Positions 20,706-33,658 of a stretch of 64,000 nt of DNA are shown piece after piece; the first letter of the stretch is position 1, and every line of letters begins with the position of its first letter. The notes below the pieces were generated by a model. The model did not search any database. It saw nothing but the letters and a program-made list of their open reading frames with translations, and was not told where the DNA came from. Source of the DNA: Physcia stellaris (taxonomy: Eukaryota; Ascomycota; Lecanoromycetes; Caliciales; Physciaceae); contig JABSSW010000023.1 of assembly GCA_018902385.1 (NCBI GenBank), positions 248,001 to 312,000 of the forward strand, given 5' to 3'. Both the position numbers and the translations under genes were made by a program.

Positions 20706-23157
20706 ATGGCTCCCCAATGGGTGGAAAAGCTGAAGCCATCAGGGCCGCAAGGAGCGGAATTGCTCACACAGGAGCGGGCTCAGTCAAACATTCCAGTCGA
20801 GAAACTATCAAGATTTCTTTTCACTGAAGAAGTCCTGAAGCGTCAAGACCGAATATTGAGCATTCTCACGGCGGATAAGATCTTCGACAAATCGCAGAAT
20901 TACTTCGATGGCAGGGTTGAGAGATTTAAAACCGCCCTTGCCCGACAAAAACGTTTGCAGCAACTCACTGAGAAACATGGATGGTCCAGGGACGAATATC
21001 AGATGGCTTCGGAGTTGATCAGTGAACCTGGTCCTTATGGCTTGCACGTTAGCATGTTTTTGGTGAATGCGACGCTCCTCGTCGACCACACGATTAACTG
21101 AGTATGTGATATGATAGATTACCTTACGGGACCAGGGCACGCCTGAGCAGCATAAATTGTTCCTTGAGAAGGCCGAGAGGTATGAATATGTTGGATGCTA
21201 TGCCCAGACGGAGCTTGGACACGGGTCCAATGTACGAGGCCTCGAAACCACGGCAACTTGGAATGCAGGTCCGCGCGGAAAATATGTTGGTCGAGTCACG
21301 AGCCTTTCGACTGATGGAGTTTAGACGACAAGACGTTTACTATACATTCACCCAATTTGACTTCTTCCAAGTGGTGGATTGGCTCTCTAGGTCGGACAGT
21401 AGGTGCTCGTAACTCAAGACTAAATAATCGACTCATTGATATACAGGCGAATCATGCCGTTGTGATGGCTCAACTGATCATCGATGGAAAGACCTGCGGG
21501 CCTCATCCGTTTGTGGTCCAGATACGGGATCTCAAAACGCATGAGCCTCTAGAGAACGTCCATGTTGGAGATATCGGGCCTAAGTTTGGCTATAAGTAGG
21601 TTGGTTCTGCCTCACAATCGGACGTTGGCTAATTGTCAATAAGTACAATGGATAATGGCTTCCTCTTGTTAAACCATGTTAAAGTACCCCACGTCAACAT
21701 GCTGGCAAGATTCTCTAGTGTCGACCCCAAAACCAACAAATATGTCAAACCGGCCTCGGCATCATTGGTCTACGGTACGTTGACATGGGTTAGAAGTACC
21801 ATAGTGCTGCAGTCAGGTGGGGTACTAGCTCGCGGAGTAACAATTGCAACCAGATATGCTGCTGTGAGGCGGCAGTTCCAGGACCGAGATGCGAAGGAAT
21901 GGGAGACTGGAGAAAACCAAGTGCTCAACTATGTACGAAAAAGCCCTGTGGCTGCTTCGCTGGTGCTGACGAAATACTAGACAATGGTCCAGATAAGGCT
22001 GTTGCCATTGCTGGCTGCAACCTTTGCCTTACACTTTACCGGCCGAGGCATGATGGCCCTTTACCAAGAAAACCAGAAGAAAATGGCAGCGGATGCTGGG
22101 AAGCTAGCATCTTCGGACCGTAGACCAAGTCCAGAGGAGCTTTTTCCAAGTACAGATCTGCTTGCAGATCTCCACGCCACTTCTTGCGGTCTGAAAGCTT
22201 TAGCGAGTACGACGGCCGCAGAGGGATTAGAGGTTTGTCGACGTGCTTGCGGGGGGCACGGCTACTCATCGTTCAGTGGAATTGGAAGCTGGTACGCGGA
22301 CTATCTACCTACAACTACGTAAGCATATATCGTAATATAGTCCAACTGAAAGTGCTGACTCCTCTAGATGGGAAGGCGATAATTATATGTTGACTCAGCA
22401 AGTAGCTCGATATGTAAGAATCTCTCCATGCTTTCTTTCGACGAGTATGCTGACCGACACACGACAGCTTTTGAAATCAGCACGTGCCGTCCTCAGCGGA
22501 AAGGCATCCGACAATGACACTTCAAGGATCTTCAAAACATTCCTGTCGAGAAGGGACATGGGTGCTGCCTTCGACGTGCTTGGTCGCGATGAGGATATTG
22601 TTGCAGCCTTCGCGTGGCGCACATCGTTCCTAACTTTCGAAGCACTCAAGCATCGCGATGAAGAAAAGGGCTCATGGAACAGCCTACTCGTGGACTTCTG
22701 GCGCCTCAGTACTGCACACTCGCAATATCTTATTGTCAAGAACTTCTACGAGGCTTTGCAGAGCGAAAAGGTCGCCGCCGAGCTTGGGGAAGAAACCGCT
22801 GCGATCATGCATAAGCTCTTCCGACTGTACGCTCTTCACACCTTGGAGCGTGAAGCGTCAGAGTTCTTCTCCTCGAGCGCGGTTACGGTTCGCCAGATCC
22901 AGCTGGCAAGGACTAAAGCAGTAATGAAGCTACTAGAAGAAATTCGACCGCACGCCGTACGATTGGTGGATGCCTGGAGTTTTCCGGACTGGCAGCTGGA
23001 TAGTAGTCTCGGGAGATACGACGGGAAAGTGTATGAAGACCTGTTCAGGCGAGCTAGCGAGCTCAATCCTTTGAACGCCTTGACGATTGACCCATATCCC
23101 GACTCTGACGTCCTGATCAAGAAGAATGAAACCGAAAAGTTCAGAAGCAAGTTATAG
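20706..23157 (+). CDS. Peroxisomal acyl-CoA oxidase
   Basis: Eight exons (20706-21062, 21118-21268, 21325-21398, 21447-21595, 21644-21932, 21981-22318, 22368-22413, 22468-23157) give 697 residues, close to the usual 660-700. It catalyses the first, FAD-dependent step of peroxisomal fatty-acid beta-oxidation, making trans-2-enoyl-CoA and H2O2. The FAD/acyl-binding segment is TLRDQGTPEQH, then YVGCYAQTELGHGSNVRGLE, HSPNLTSSKWWIGSLGRT and GPKFGYNTMDNGFL. The late domain has CRRACGGHGYSSFSGI and TWEGDNYMLTQQVARYL, whose Glu (about residue 455) fits the catalytic base position. The protein ends FRSKL, a perfect PTS1 peroxisome signal. The exon 2 donor (gtccgc) is weak, though phase and homology both need that join. 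It looks fully functional. Confidence 0.95.
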
Positions 23158-23438
23158 TTCAGTCACACGTTGTATATATTTGTTGGATTTGTAACACTAT
23201 ATAGGTCACAAATGTTATGGGTTGCTGAATAATGGCCTGTTACAATGAATATTTCCCCTGGATCGTCATTAAACAAGGAGCGAGAGGAAGTAGTCACGTG
23301 ACGAGCTTCCAATTTGACGCCTCGCTTCACAAAACCCTAATCGCTATCGCAGTACCTTAGCGTAAAGCATCCTTCAGCCTCACTTCAACCTTGAGTGACT
23401 GTATAGATCGGTTCGTAGTAGCGCAATTCGCAGAGGCG

Positions 23439-24412
23439 ATGCTCTACCTAATTGGCCTCGGCCTCGCTGATGAGAAAGACATCACAGTGAAAGGTTTAGA
23501 GATCGTCCAGAAGGCCGAGCGCGTCTACCTCGAAGCCTACACCAGCATCCTGCTCGTAGACCACGAAAAGCTGGTAGACAACATCTTGCCATGCGACGAA
23601 ACCTATCGTCCACTGACATCGCATACACAGTAGCAAGCCTACTATGGCCGCCCTCTCATACTCGCAGATCGCGAGATGGTCGAATCCTCCAGCGACGAAA
23701 TCCTAGCCGATGCGGACAAACAGGATGTCGCTTTCCTCGTGGTTGGCGATCCTTTCGGGTATGGGTACCCCTTTCCCCTCCACTTCTACGCTCTAACGTA
23801 GCTTACATTCTTGGTAGAGCGACAACACACACAGATCTCCTCCTCCGCGCCCGCCAACTCTCCATCCCAACCCAGACAATCCACAACGCGTCCATCATGA
23901 ACGCGATCGGTACCACCGGCCTCCAGCTCTACAACTTCGGCCAGACGGTCTCGATGCCCTTCTTCACAGACAATTGGAAACCGAGCAGCTTCTACGACCG
24001 CGTGGCTGAGAACCGGCGCATTGGGTTACATACTCTGGTGCTGCTTGATATTAAAGTCAAGGAACCGAGTCTGGAGAATTTGGCTAGGGGCAGGAAGATC
24101 TATGAACCGCCTCGGTTTATGACGGTGGCTGAATGTGCGTCGCAAATGCTGGAGACAGAGGAAAAGCGAAAGGAAGGGGTTTATGGGGAGAAGAGCTTGG
24201 CCGTTGGGGTGGCGAGGGTGGGGAGTGCGGAGCAGAAGATTGTCAGTGGAACACTAAGCGACTTGACGCAGGTTGACATGGGTCCGCCGTTGCATAGTCT
24301 TGTACTGCTAGGGAGGAGAACGCATGATTTGGAAAAGGATGTACTTGTCGAGTGGGCTGTAAACCCGGAGGTATTCCACGATGTCTGGAATATAGAATAC
24401 GGCAAGCAATAA
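23439..24412 (+). CDS. DPH5: Diphthine methyl ester synthase
   Basis: Three exons (23439-23573, 23634-23758, 23818-24412) give 284 residues, the normal DPH5 length. The start [20 protein letters not shown] is the family N-terminus. Next come [11 protein letters not shown], then [34 protein letters not shown], and [18 protein letters not shown] with [12 protein letters not shown]. These form the SAM-binding tetrapyrrole-methylase fold. Family knowledge: Dph5 uses several SAM molecules to methylate the modified histidine of eEF2 on the path to diphthamide. The acceptor of intron 1 is taken as cagtag because the upstream cag would put a stop in frame. The gene is tail to tail with the small coiled-coil gene at 24509. 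Confidence 0.95.
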
Positions 24413-24508
24413 AACATCTCCCAACCCCTATAAACTGTGGATCCTTGTACAGTCTCTCTCCCTTAAGCACACGGATCCTGATCGCGACCTTATAGTAGCG
24501 GGAATCTG

Positions 24509-25183
24509 CTACTTTTCAACGTCCTGGTCCTTGCTAGAGATACTGAAACTCCGAAGTCTGGTAGTGACGCTAAAGCTGTTCCTCTAGATGCCAAATCAGA
24601 TCCAAATACCACCTTGAAAACAACAAGGCTGGATACTTACACCACGCGGACGGGGAGCTAGATCAGCGAGGTTGGACTCGCTGATTGACCTAGCGTGACC
24701 TCCAGAAGAACCTCCACTGCGGCCAACTATAGATAAAGACATTCGCTGAAATAAGTTACCCAGTCTACTAGTACTCTGTTTTTCTAACCGTCAGAATCTC
24801 TTCTTACGACATTGGGGGACTTCCTACCTCATCCGATCCCTTCCTCGCCAGTTTAGCCGCCTTCTTTCCCGCTTTCTTGGCTTTACGCTTCATGTTCTCG
24901 AGTTCATCATGCTAGGATGCCATATTAGTACAATCCTGACTAGCAGAATCACTCTGCTTCAGAAGGGAGCGCCGCTCACGCGGGGATGATAGTCCTCCTG
25001 CTCCGCGGACCATGATTTATGAGCTGCCTTCAACTTGGCCTTCAGCTCCGTCAGCTCTGCTTCATTCTCTTCCGTCCACTCTGCGGCCTGGGGCCCACCT
25101 GTCTGCGTACTCGCATGGTCGCTGCTTTGGAACGAGACAGACCGCCGTTGGGGGGATAAGGGGCTGGAGTTGCCTGATGCCAT
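24509..25183 (-). CDS. Small basic coiled-coil protein, unknown function
   Basis: Four exons (25183-24980, 24911-24828, 24745-24641, 24583-24509) all join in phase with good donors and give 155 residues. The first 45 residues are Ser/Gln-rich (PLSPQRRSVSFQSSDHAS). Residues 46-70 are an acidic coiled coil (EWTEENEAELTELKAKLKAA). The second exon is strongly basic (ENMKRKAKKAGKKAAKLARK). The tail has RSGGSSGGHARSISESNLAD and ends TTRLRSFSISSKDQDVEK. Serines in RS and SxS contexts suggest phosphorylation. I do not recognise a named family. The four-exon structure and conserved splice signals make it a real gene. Confidence 0.7.
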
Positions 25184-26390
25184 TTTGACTTGTGATGTGT
25201 ACTTGAGGATAATTTCTGAGGTGTTATAGCTGATGATAGAATGTTGAGCGCTTTGACCTTCGCCGGTTCCTGGAAAGACCTCCAAAGGCCTGCCTATTGA
25301 TACCCAAGCGCGCTAGTGTTCGACTTTTAGGAGTCAAGCGTGACGTGCTTCCCTGAATCGAGTGTTATGAACGACCAGTAGTGATGACCAGGCGTGCATC
25401 ACGTGCTTGAAGCGGCAAAGAGGTTGTTCTGGTCAGATTGTTTCTAACGCTAAAAAAAGGTTGTGAGCAGAACGCTTCCGAAGATCCTCGCCCGAAACTC
25501 GACCTTGTGGTGAATATGGGTGGGGTTTCCTAGCCTGTGAATACACATGTAGACGAAATGCTTCTGTTAATCAGAAGTGCTACCAAGGAAGTTCAGATGG
25601 CCTTGACGTTCAGTTAGTCATTCTTTTAGATCGGAGGAAGCACGTCGTCAAGGGTGGAAGGTGCGATGAAGGTTAGAATAGCCTGCATGAGGTTTAGTCC
25701 ATTGCATTAACTGTAAAGAAAGAGGATAGAAGGACTGAGAAAGCTTACTTTAGAAACCGGCTAGCTATATCTTGGTAAATAGACCAGTTAATTAAAATTA
25801 TTTTTCTTTGAACTATCCCTTAGAAGGTGGTGGCTTGACCATGTCCAGATACTGCAAGATGAATGGCTATATACCATCAACACAAGCTTTGTTCCGTCTT
25901 TGTAAGAACACAGTTCAGCCAACAAGTCGCAGACAACTTGATAAGGCTTATAAGATACCAGCCTCGAAGTAGTATTGCATTACATTGATCGGGTATTGAG
26001 TTGTCATAAGGGAATTGGGAGGTTTGTTTTAGAACATTGCCACAGCAAACTCCCTCCCCACAACACTGGAAGTGAATCATCAAGGCTATTAATGACCGAT
26101 CATTGTCTCGGGCCGGCCTCCGTGATATTCACCCTGAATCTCTGTTGAAAACGCTTTTCAACTCGTGATTGTGACCTGCTTTTCATCTCTTTAAACTCCT
26201 CATGTCTTCATATGTATGATCTTCTACCCATCCAACTTTCAGGGGTTCAAGTAGCCTCCAAAAAATGAGCTTTGTAAGAATTTGACAGAAAAAGGGGCAC
26301 AATCGGTCGAACCTTGATCATGCTAATCTTGACACCTCAGCTCACATCTTGAACAAACTCCTAGAGGATATATCGTTGGAACATACTGCA
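25184..26390. other. Spacer upstream of the large unknown gene
   Basis: About 1.2 kb. Most of it shows nothing recognisable, and 25760-25830 is AT-rich. The right end (about 26180-26345) probably holds the missing first exon of the next gene, because a splice acceptor (acacctcag) at 26331-26340 precedes open frame. Confidence 0.35.
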
Positions 26391-29300
26391 ATGTATAACC
26401 AGAAACCACTTGGTCTGAAAGAGTATAGTGGGAAACTCGGCTTAGAGAGGTACCATATAACCATGGCAGCCTATACGGAGCAGCTTTATGAGCAAGTGCT
26501 CGATGGAGCTGAACACAAGTCCATCGAAGCAGCTTCTGAAGTGGTGTCACTGTCGAAGGATAAGAAGCTGTCTCGAATAAAGATCCAGCACTGTAAGCAT
26601 TTTAGTCCACTATTCTCTGAGATTCTTATAGCATGAAGAACGAAAGTTATGCTGACTCCGGGATAGGGAATGAGAATGTCAAGTCAAAGACCATTCCACA
26701 TATTGGAGGTTTGAGAGCTCGCTATGTCCAACAGGAAGATACAACCGAACGGAGCAGTTTGAAAACCGAGTTCCCAACCAGATCGCCATGTCCTATGGCT
26801 GTGAAGCGACCAGTTTCCCCCTTTGAAGGTTAGTAACCTTCTAACATTCTGTGGTGGAGAGTGATAACCTATAAAATGCACTGGAAGACCGTGTTCAAAC
26901 ATGGTCTTCTTCAACACTAATCTAAGGGCTTGACAAAAACTTCATGAATACTCCATAGTCGCAAGCAGAGGATTGAGTTGTTTCGAACGTGCGCTGACCT
27001 CCAGGACTAGTCTTTGCTGCAGAATCTAACCCGGCTTTGAACAATAATGCAATCTTATTTTCTTCTGATGACTCAAGACCTTTCTTCCCAAACAAGCCAA
27101 CTCATCTTGGTGAATCAGCTTCTCCAAAGCCCTCCACTTTCGAAGAAGGGTTTAGCTGCAACAGACATCCGTCTCCAGCAACGTCTGAAGGCCAGATAGA
27201 GTACTATAAAGCAATCCATGAACAGACTCGCCGTCTGCAACAGCAAGTCGAGGATCGCAGTTTCGCGGAAGAAACCCCAGCAGAGAATGAGCCCATCAGT
27301 TCTGTCCTTCGAGAAAGGAACATATTTGATCCAGGTGACGATGTCTCGATACGCCCAAATGTGTGGGGTGTCCAAACAGGGCCTGTTTCTCCTTGTCATG
27401 AGTGGGAGTATCCTATTCGGGACAAAGAATACAAGAAGAAGCTCGCCATTGTAAGCATTCTTCCTCACAATCAGCCCGAGTTATACTTGCCGGGCCATAA
27501 TATCCATCCGACTTTACCTCCACTAAACCAAAGATGGAAAGCTCATTACTTTGGCGACGATAATCATGCTGGAGCCACTGGAGCCATAACGGCGTCTCAG
27601 AATGATGACAGCCCTAGAGAGATTCTTGCCGCTCCGGACTCCCAGCACAACAACCGGTCTGGCGATAGAGCAGCTGCATCGATCTCTCAATGTGGCCCAT
27701 CAAGCTCTTCTGAGGACTTGAATGAAGGACAACTCCGTGCGCTTCGCAAACTCACTGCGCCTTCAGGTCCGAAATTGTCCAGTCATCAATTGGCAAAATT
27801 GGATCAGCTTCCGAGGATAACTGGCCATAGTAAGGTTCACGTCTTCCGAAACGAGAGAGATCCCAATCAAAAGGAGTATGGATTTCTCGACCACGACGGC
27901 ACCTTTCATCCTTTGCCACCTCTTCCATCCCCAGAGCATCTTCAAGAACTGGAGGAGCGAAAACGAAACGAGCCAAGGCAATTCACAAGTCCGATCATTG
28001 ACCGTGAATCTGTCAGAAGGGGCAATAACCGTGAATATGGCGGAGGGAACATTAACCGTGAATACGACATAGGGAACAAATTCGATGGCACACGCTCTGT
28101 CGCGAGATACTTGGACTTCAAAGCCCATTCCAAGTACAATCTTAGTCACAAAGCTTCCAGAAACCAAACGGGCTTCGGAGAGACAATTCCTTCCCTGTCT
28201 GGTAATGTTGGTAACGAAAAACGCCAAAACAGAAGCCGTGCTACGGCTCAAAGAAGCCACTCTGTCGAGAACAGAGCAGTGCAAAAGGCACCGAATATCA
28301 CAAGTCCTGGCAAAAGCGTGAAAAAGAAACCTAGCATCTTCAACATGAAGCACTCATTGCAGGCCGATGAAGTGATCGAGGCAATCAACACTTCGAATGT
28401 CTCCACTGATAAGGTGAAAGTGAAAAAAGGGGGTGCCTTAACTAGCTTGAAGCAGTCACTTTCCTTCACCAAGCTGAGCGAGAAGGCAACAGAACCTATT
28501 CCTACCATCGATGCAGGCCAAGGCAAGGACGATAGCAACTTTTCCCTGCTTGATCGCTCTCACTTTCAGGCTAAGCTCAAAAGACCAGCAAAGGAGTCCA
28601 ATACCGTACCTGAAATTGGGGAAACCTGTAGCAGTGGTGGACTCAAGAAGCTTTTCAAGTCTTTCTCCCCGTCCAAGTGGTCTAACTCGGGCGCTCAAAT
28701 AGCCCAAAGCCATGAGAGATCCACAGATGACGTTACGGCCAAGCTAATCAGTAGTGACAAGTCTCCTGCTAGAGTAGACCAAGTCGGGGACTGCGATAAT
28801 GAGCCTTCCTCTGTCCTGATACACGAACCCATCGGGAGTGAAATTCTGTCAGAGCGTTCCAACAAGCCACACGGTAAAGCTGTTGAGGACTGCGGCGAGG
28901 CTTGCCAAGACAACAATATGGAAAAGAAGAAAGTCAGAGATATAATGGTAAGCCTCGACAACACTGAGTCTACCTACATCAAACTACTCAGTGAGCCAAA
29001 AAGCTCAGCAGCTCAACAGAAAGGCGAATGTCCGATCAGAGCCTCCAGTGCTGGAGAACCCCGAATGAAGTTCTAGCAACTGCTCATGCTGGCACGAGTC
29101 ACGCAGACTTGTGCTTATGTGATGACCTTGCTGCGGAGGAGTTGAAAGCGCGGAAACTGGCCGAAGTAAAAGCTATGGATGCCGAGTGCTTAGAAGGAGA
29201 TCACTACGTAAGGTTTTCTCGAGTTCCTGTCATCCAGATGAATTAAGAAAGCTGATGTCGGCCGCAGATGGCTCGTGCCCTGGGCCGTGGTATTCCCGTG

Positions 29301-29555
29301 TCCAACGCGGCCTTGTCGTCCAATATGACAACTGCGAAGGAGAAAGCCGAGGCTCGAGATCTTGGGGAGAGCATCCAAAAGGTACACGAAAAGAAAGAGC
29401 CTTTAGTGGAGAAGGGGGCCGAACATAAGAGTATGTGGGTTTTCTCTCCATGTAATTCATATACTGACATAATCTTTGAAGAATTCGATAAAGTTCCTTC
29501 GAATCCAAGCAGCAAGATGACGCTTCGTGCCAGGATGGAGAAGTACCCATCTTGA
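26391..29555 (+). CDS. Large disordered protein of unknown function
   Basis: Six exons (26391-26592, 26667-26828, 27023-28990, 29077-29207, 29268-29430, 29482-29555) join in phase to 899 residues from the first in-frame ATG. The frame is open back to an acceptor at 26340, so a further 5' exon is likely. No catalytic domain is visible. Features are EGQIEYYKAIHEQTRRLQQQ (coil), ERNIFDPGDDV, and VHVFRNERDPNQKEYGFLDH with DGTFHPLPPLPSPEHLQELE. After these come many Lys/Ser-rich stretches (PSIFNMKHSLQADEVIEAIN, TSLKQSLSFTKLSEKATEP, LKKLFKSFSPSKW). The repeated KK-F/L-KSFSPSK pattern looks like phosphorylation or membrane-binding linear motifs. A 27-bp repeat lies at 28000-28080. I do not recognise the family; it appears to be an ascomycete scaffold-type protein. 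Confidence 0.65.
28000..28080 (+). repeat. Three-copy 27-bp in-frame repeat
   Basis: Three consecutive 27-bp units inside the large unknown gene share the opening ACCGTGAAT and encode DRESVRRGN, NREYGGGNI and NREYDIGNK. The nine-codon length keeps frame, so copy number could vary without harming the gene. Confidence 0.75.
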
Positions 29556-30150
29556 GAAATTTCCAGTTATACTTGGACCAAAGCACTCGCACGACCACAC
29601 TATTTCAACACCATGTGCTAGACTTTAGTCGCGAAACATGCTAGCATCTGTATGCACATCGACCACACCACGGATCTACAATTCAGCTCAAGTCTGGTTC
29701 ATGGGGAGTGGATTGGCTTTCGTCCAATGGTTGGATATACTATTCGCGGTTATCTTTCGTCACGCTGGCCGTGGTTTTACGCTTTCCTTAGCTTTGTGGC
29801 CACAAGCTTGGTTGACTAGGGTTGATGAGTACGACCAGGAACATTTCGAATTTTTCGGACTTTGGTATTGCCCATCAAAGGGGCCGAGGATGGGATGGAG
29901 TGAAGTCACGGCAAGGTTTGTATATCTTGGCAGCACCAGCCAGATATAGCTTAGCCGATCAAGCGGTAATTCTAGGCGATCAATTAGACGCGTCTCTTAA
30001 ACATTTTTGAGACGTGATTTATATCATTTCCATTCGAGCTCAATAACCCTGTGTCAACAATCTATACCTCGTAACCCCTTTGCTTCGGACTTCCTAGAAA
30101 ACATTTAAGGATTTGGGCCTCGTGTGAATTTAGTGATAGCCTCAGCCAAG
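29556..30150. other. Spacer upstream of CCT3
   Basis: About 600 bp between a gene end and the CCT3 start. A 103-codon frame at 29638 (starting MLASVCTSTTPRIYNSAQ) has no splice support or family. I see no gene; the CCT3 promoter should lie here. Confidence 0.35.
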
Positions 30151-31991
30151 ATGCAGGCTCCAGTGGTAGTTATGAGTAAGTTGATTGAAAATTAAAATTA
30201 TGCGAATCTATGTGATCCTAATCCATTGGCCAGATACGCAGTCCGGCGATAGACAAGTCGGCCGCAAAGCTCAGCTTTCAAATATCACGGCTGCAAAGAC
30301 GTAGGCTTCCCTTCAGTAACAGCGCTTTCCATTCCTCGCTAAATACCTTGAGTAGTGTCGCAGACATAATAAGATCATGTCTAGGCCCAAAAGCAATGCT
30401 GAAGATGCTACTGGATCCCATGGGCGGAATAGTCTTGACAAATGACGGGCATGCCATACTACGAGAAATCGAAGTCGCACATCCAGCGGCAAAGAGCATG
30501 ATTGAATTGAGCAGGACCCAAGATGAGGAGGTGGGTGATGGCACAACAACCGTTATAATATTAGGTCATACATCTCCATTAACTTCTCGCTATCCAGCTG
30601 ACGGGGTGCAGCCGGCGAGATCCTTGCACAAGCTCTTCCACAACTCGAACGCAACATTCATCCTGTCGTCATAATATCCGCTTTCAAACGTGCACTAGCA
30701 GATGCGCTCAAAATTGTTGAAGAAATCTCATTACCAGTGAACATCAATGACGACAAGGCAATGTACAACCTCATCTCGTCCTCGATCGGTACGAAATTTG
30801 TCAATAGATGGTCAGAATTGATGTGTAATTTGGCCTTGAAAGCTGTCCGAATAGTCTCGCATGAAATTGGTGGGGGCAAGAAGGAGATCGACATCAAGCG
30901 TTATGCCAAAGTTGAGAAGATACCAGGTGGTGAGATCGAAGACAGCAAGGTGCTTGACGGCGTTATGCTGAATAAAGACATAACGCATCCTAAGATGAGG
31001 AGACGGATCGAGCACCCCCGCGTCGTTCTTCTCGATTGTCCGCTAGAGTACAAGAAGGGTGAATCGCAAACAAACATCGAAATAAGTAAAGAAGAGGACT
31101 GGAACCGCATCTTGCAGATTGAGGAGGAACAAGTGAAAATCATGACAGACGCCATCCTCGCAGTCAAGCCCGACCTTGTAATCACGGAGAAAGGTGTCTC
31201 GGACCTCGCACAACATTTCCTCGTCAAGCACAACGTCACAGCTCTCCGGCGAGTGCGAAAGACAGACAACAACCGTATAGCACGAGCCACAGGCGCAACG
31301 ATAGTCAATCGCGTCGAAGATCTACAAGAGTCGGACGTGGGCACTCAATGCGGTCTCTTCGAGATAGAGAAAATCGGCGACGAGTACTTCACCTTCATCA
31401 CAAAGTGCAAAGCCGCTAAAGCCTGCACCATCCTCCTCCGCGGACCGTCGAAAGACATTCTCAATGAGATAGAACGAAATTTACAAGATGCCATGTCGGT
31501 AGCTCGAAACGTCATGTTCCACCCTCGACTGTCACCCGGAGGCGGCGCAACAGAGATGGCCGTCTCGGTACGATTAGCTCAAATGGCGAAGGGAGTCGAA
31601 GGGGTACAGCAATGGCCGTACAAAGCTGTTGCAGAGGCGATGGAAGTTATTCCAAGGACACTGATACAGAATTCAGGAAGCAGCCCGATACGGGTCTTGA
31701 CGAAGCTGAGGGCAAAGCACGCAGAGGGGGGATCTACCTGGGGGATCAATGGTGATACAGGAGTTCTAGCCGACATGAGGGAGTACGGCGTTTGGGAGCC
31801 GGAAGCGGTCAAATTGCAGAGTATCAAGACTGCTGTAGAGGTAAGCTCTTCTATAAGCCTTGATCCAAAAAGTGAACATAGTACTAATCCCAAGCCAGTC
31901 TGCGTGTCTTCTTCTTCGGGTCGACGACATCTGCAGCGCCAAATCTGCCAAGCAAGCAGGAGGGAACATGGGAGGTGGTGGCGACGACTGA
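30151..31991 (+). CDS. CCT3: T-complex protein 1 subunit gamma (CCT3 chaperonin)
   Basis: Five exons (30151-30175, 30234-30300, 30356-30564, 30612-31840, 31899-31991) give 540 residues, the normal CCT size. The N-terminus MQAPVVVMNTQSGDRQVGRK is gamma-type. Group II chaperonin signatures are present: RSCLGPKAMLKMLLDPMGGI, VLTNDGHAILREI and the ATPase loop VGDGTTTVIIL (about 90-99). The middle carries IEHPRVVLLDCPLEYKKGES and VITEKGVSDLAQHFL, and the tail SPGGGATEMAVSVRL and WGINGDTGVLADM. Family knowledge: CCT/TRiC is a cytosolic hetero-oligomeric chamber that folds actin, tubulin and other clients using ATP. The C-terminus is a Gly-rich GGNMGGGGDD tail. The gene is convergent with the DET1-like phosphatase, leaving 221 bp between stops. 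Confidence 0.97.
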
Positions 31992-32212
31992 TCATGGCTT
32001 CTATGACCCCTTTCACGACATTCTTCATTCGATGCATAGTACTCCAAAAGCGAGTATCCAGCGATACCAACTATAGACATGTACCGATACGACGAGCATT
32101 AAAAGCCGTAGATATTGCATCATGGGGTATCTGAAAATCCGAGGTCTACATAACCGAAATCAAGCAACCAACTCCGGGCAGCCGTGAATGCATGATAATC
32201 TCGTCGCAACAC

Positions 32213-33658
32213 CTAAAGCACGCTACCCTCAAAGCTCTTGTCCGTTATCTCCTGTCTCTTAAGATCTTGAACGGCTTCGGTATCATCGTCCACATCGCTT
32301 TGATCGCCAAGCGTGTCTGCTCTCGCACGATATTTGCGAGTGCTTTTAGCCGCTTCGTCCAACTCGCCGCTCAAAGCCATGGCCATGCTGCTTCTCACAG
32401 GTAACATACTCATGTGCTCCTTAGCAGTGGCATCTTCTCCTTCCTCCGAAGACGGTGTACCAGATCTACTCACGGCGCCAGATCGAGAGCCACCGCCATC
32501 TCGACCAGCCTCCAGTATTTCACGGCGTTCCGAAGGTTGTAAATGTCTCAGTATATTAGCTTTTGTTGGAGATCCATCACCCACACCATTCCGTGCGTCG
32601 CTGTACCTAGACAGTGATTTCGATGTCGCGTGCTCTCCGCCCGGATATTCATCCTCATCCTTGTTACCTTCTTCATCGATAGACTGCTGGATCTTGCCTT
32701 TCGTCGGACTCGGCATCTCGTCCGCAAACAGATCTGCCGTGTTCTGTCTCCTCACGTTCGCTCTCCTCCCCTCACCATCATGTTGGCAACCGTCAGGACA
32801 TCCACCCCACCTCTTACGCACCGGCACAGGACTCTCTGGTTTTGCCCCGTAACCTTCTTGCGCTTCTTGCTCCCTCTCTTTCTCCCTTCTCAATTCACTC
32901 CAAGTTCTCAGTTGATTTTTCAGCTCGTATTTACCATTGCCGTCATTCAGCTTCATCACCACGAATTCGCAATGATTGACATTCCTCAGGTCCTCGAAAT
33001 ATTCCACGGAGAAATGATACCACTTCATCAGAAATACCCTCGTCATAAGCCCATGCGTCACAAGAACGCAGACGCTAGCGAAGCTATCCTCCCCAAAGCT
33101 CCGCCACAGACTCTCGTTGAAGCCGCTTATCCTGTCATATGCGTCCGCCGCGCTCTCGCCGTTCGGTATGCGGTAGAAGAAGTGTCCATAGTCTGCACGC
33201 TCTTGCCACATACGGCTCATCTCTGCGGAACATGGCTGGAAGTTGCCGAAGTCTTGCTCTCGTAATCGTGGCTCTTCGTAGACTTTGATGGTATGTCGGG
33301 GAAACGGGGATGGGGAGGGGTCGGAAGATGTCAAAGAAGAGAGGATGCCTTCGGTCGTCTCGCGCGTTCGGCGGTAAGGTGATGTGAAGAAATGTAAGGT
33401 ATCGTCGGGCCGGAGAAGAGAGCGCAGTTTGAGACCTGCAGCATGCGCCTGTGGATGGGGATTAGTGTTCAGAGGGGCAATCGGCTGGAAGAAATCGTAC
33501 CTGCTTCCAGCCATCCTGCGTAAGTTTCACACGGTGATCCGGGGTGGTCTGATGGATGTCGCGGTTCTCTGATCCTCCTTCAGAGAGCGGCGTGATAGGA
33601 TGAAGAAGTTGGGCTTACTGTTTCCTTCGGATTGAGCATGGCGGATAAGGATTATCAT
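32213..33658 (-). CDS. Histidine phosphatase / phosphoglycerate-mutase-like protein (DET1-like)
   Basis: Three exons (33658-33619, 33568-33501, 33448-32213) give 447 residues. The catalytic start MIILIRHAQSEGNKNRDIHQ carries the RHxxS/G phosphohistidine motif (His7). PDHRVKLTQDGWKQAHAAG and HFFTSPYRRTRETTEGIL follow, then EEPRLREQDFGNFQ and VCVLVTHGLMTRVFLMKWYH, which holds the second catalytic His. The sequence pattern is that of the yeast Det1/YDR051C acid phosphatase group rather than glycolytic mutase. The C-terminal 200 residues are disordered and acidic, with several Ser-Pro sites. Substrate is uncertain; yeast Det1 is linked to sterol transport. The first two exons are very short but join exactly to the family consensus. 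Confidence 0.9.
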
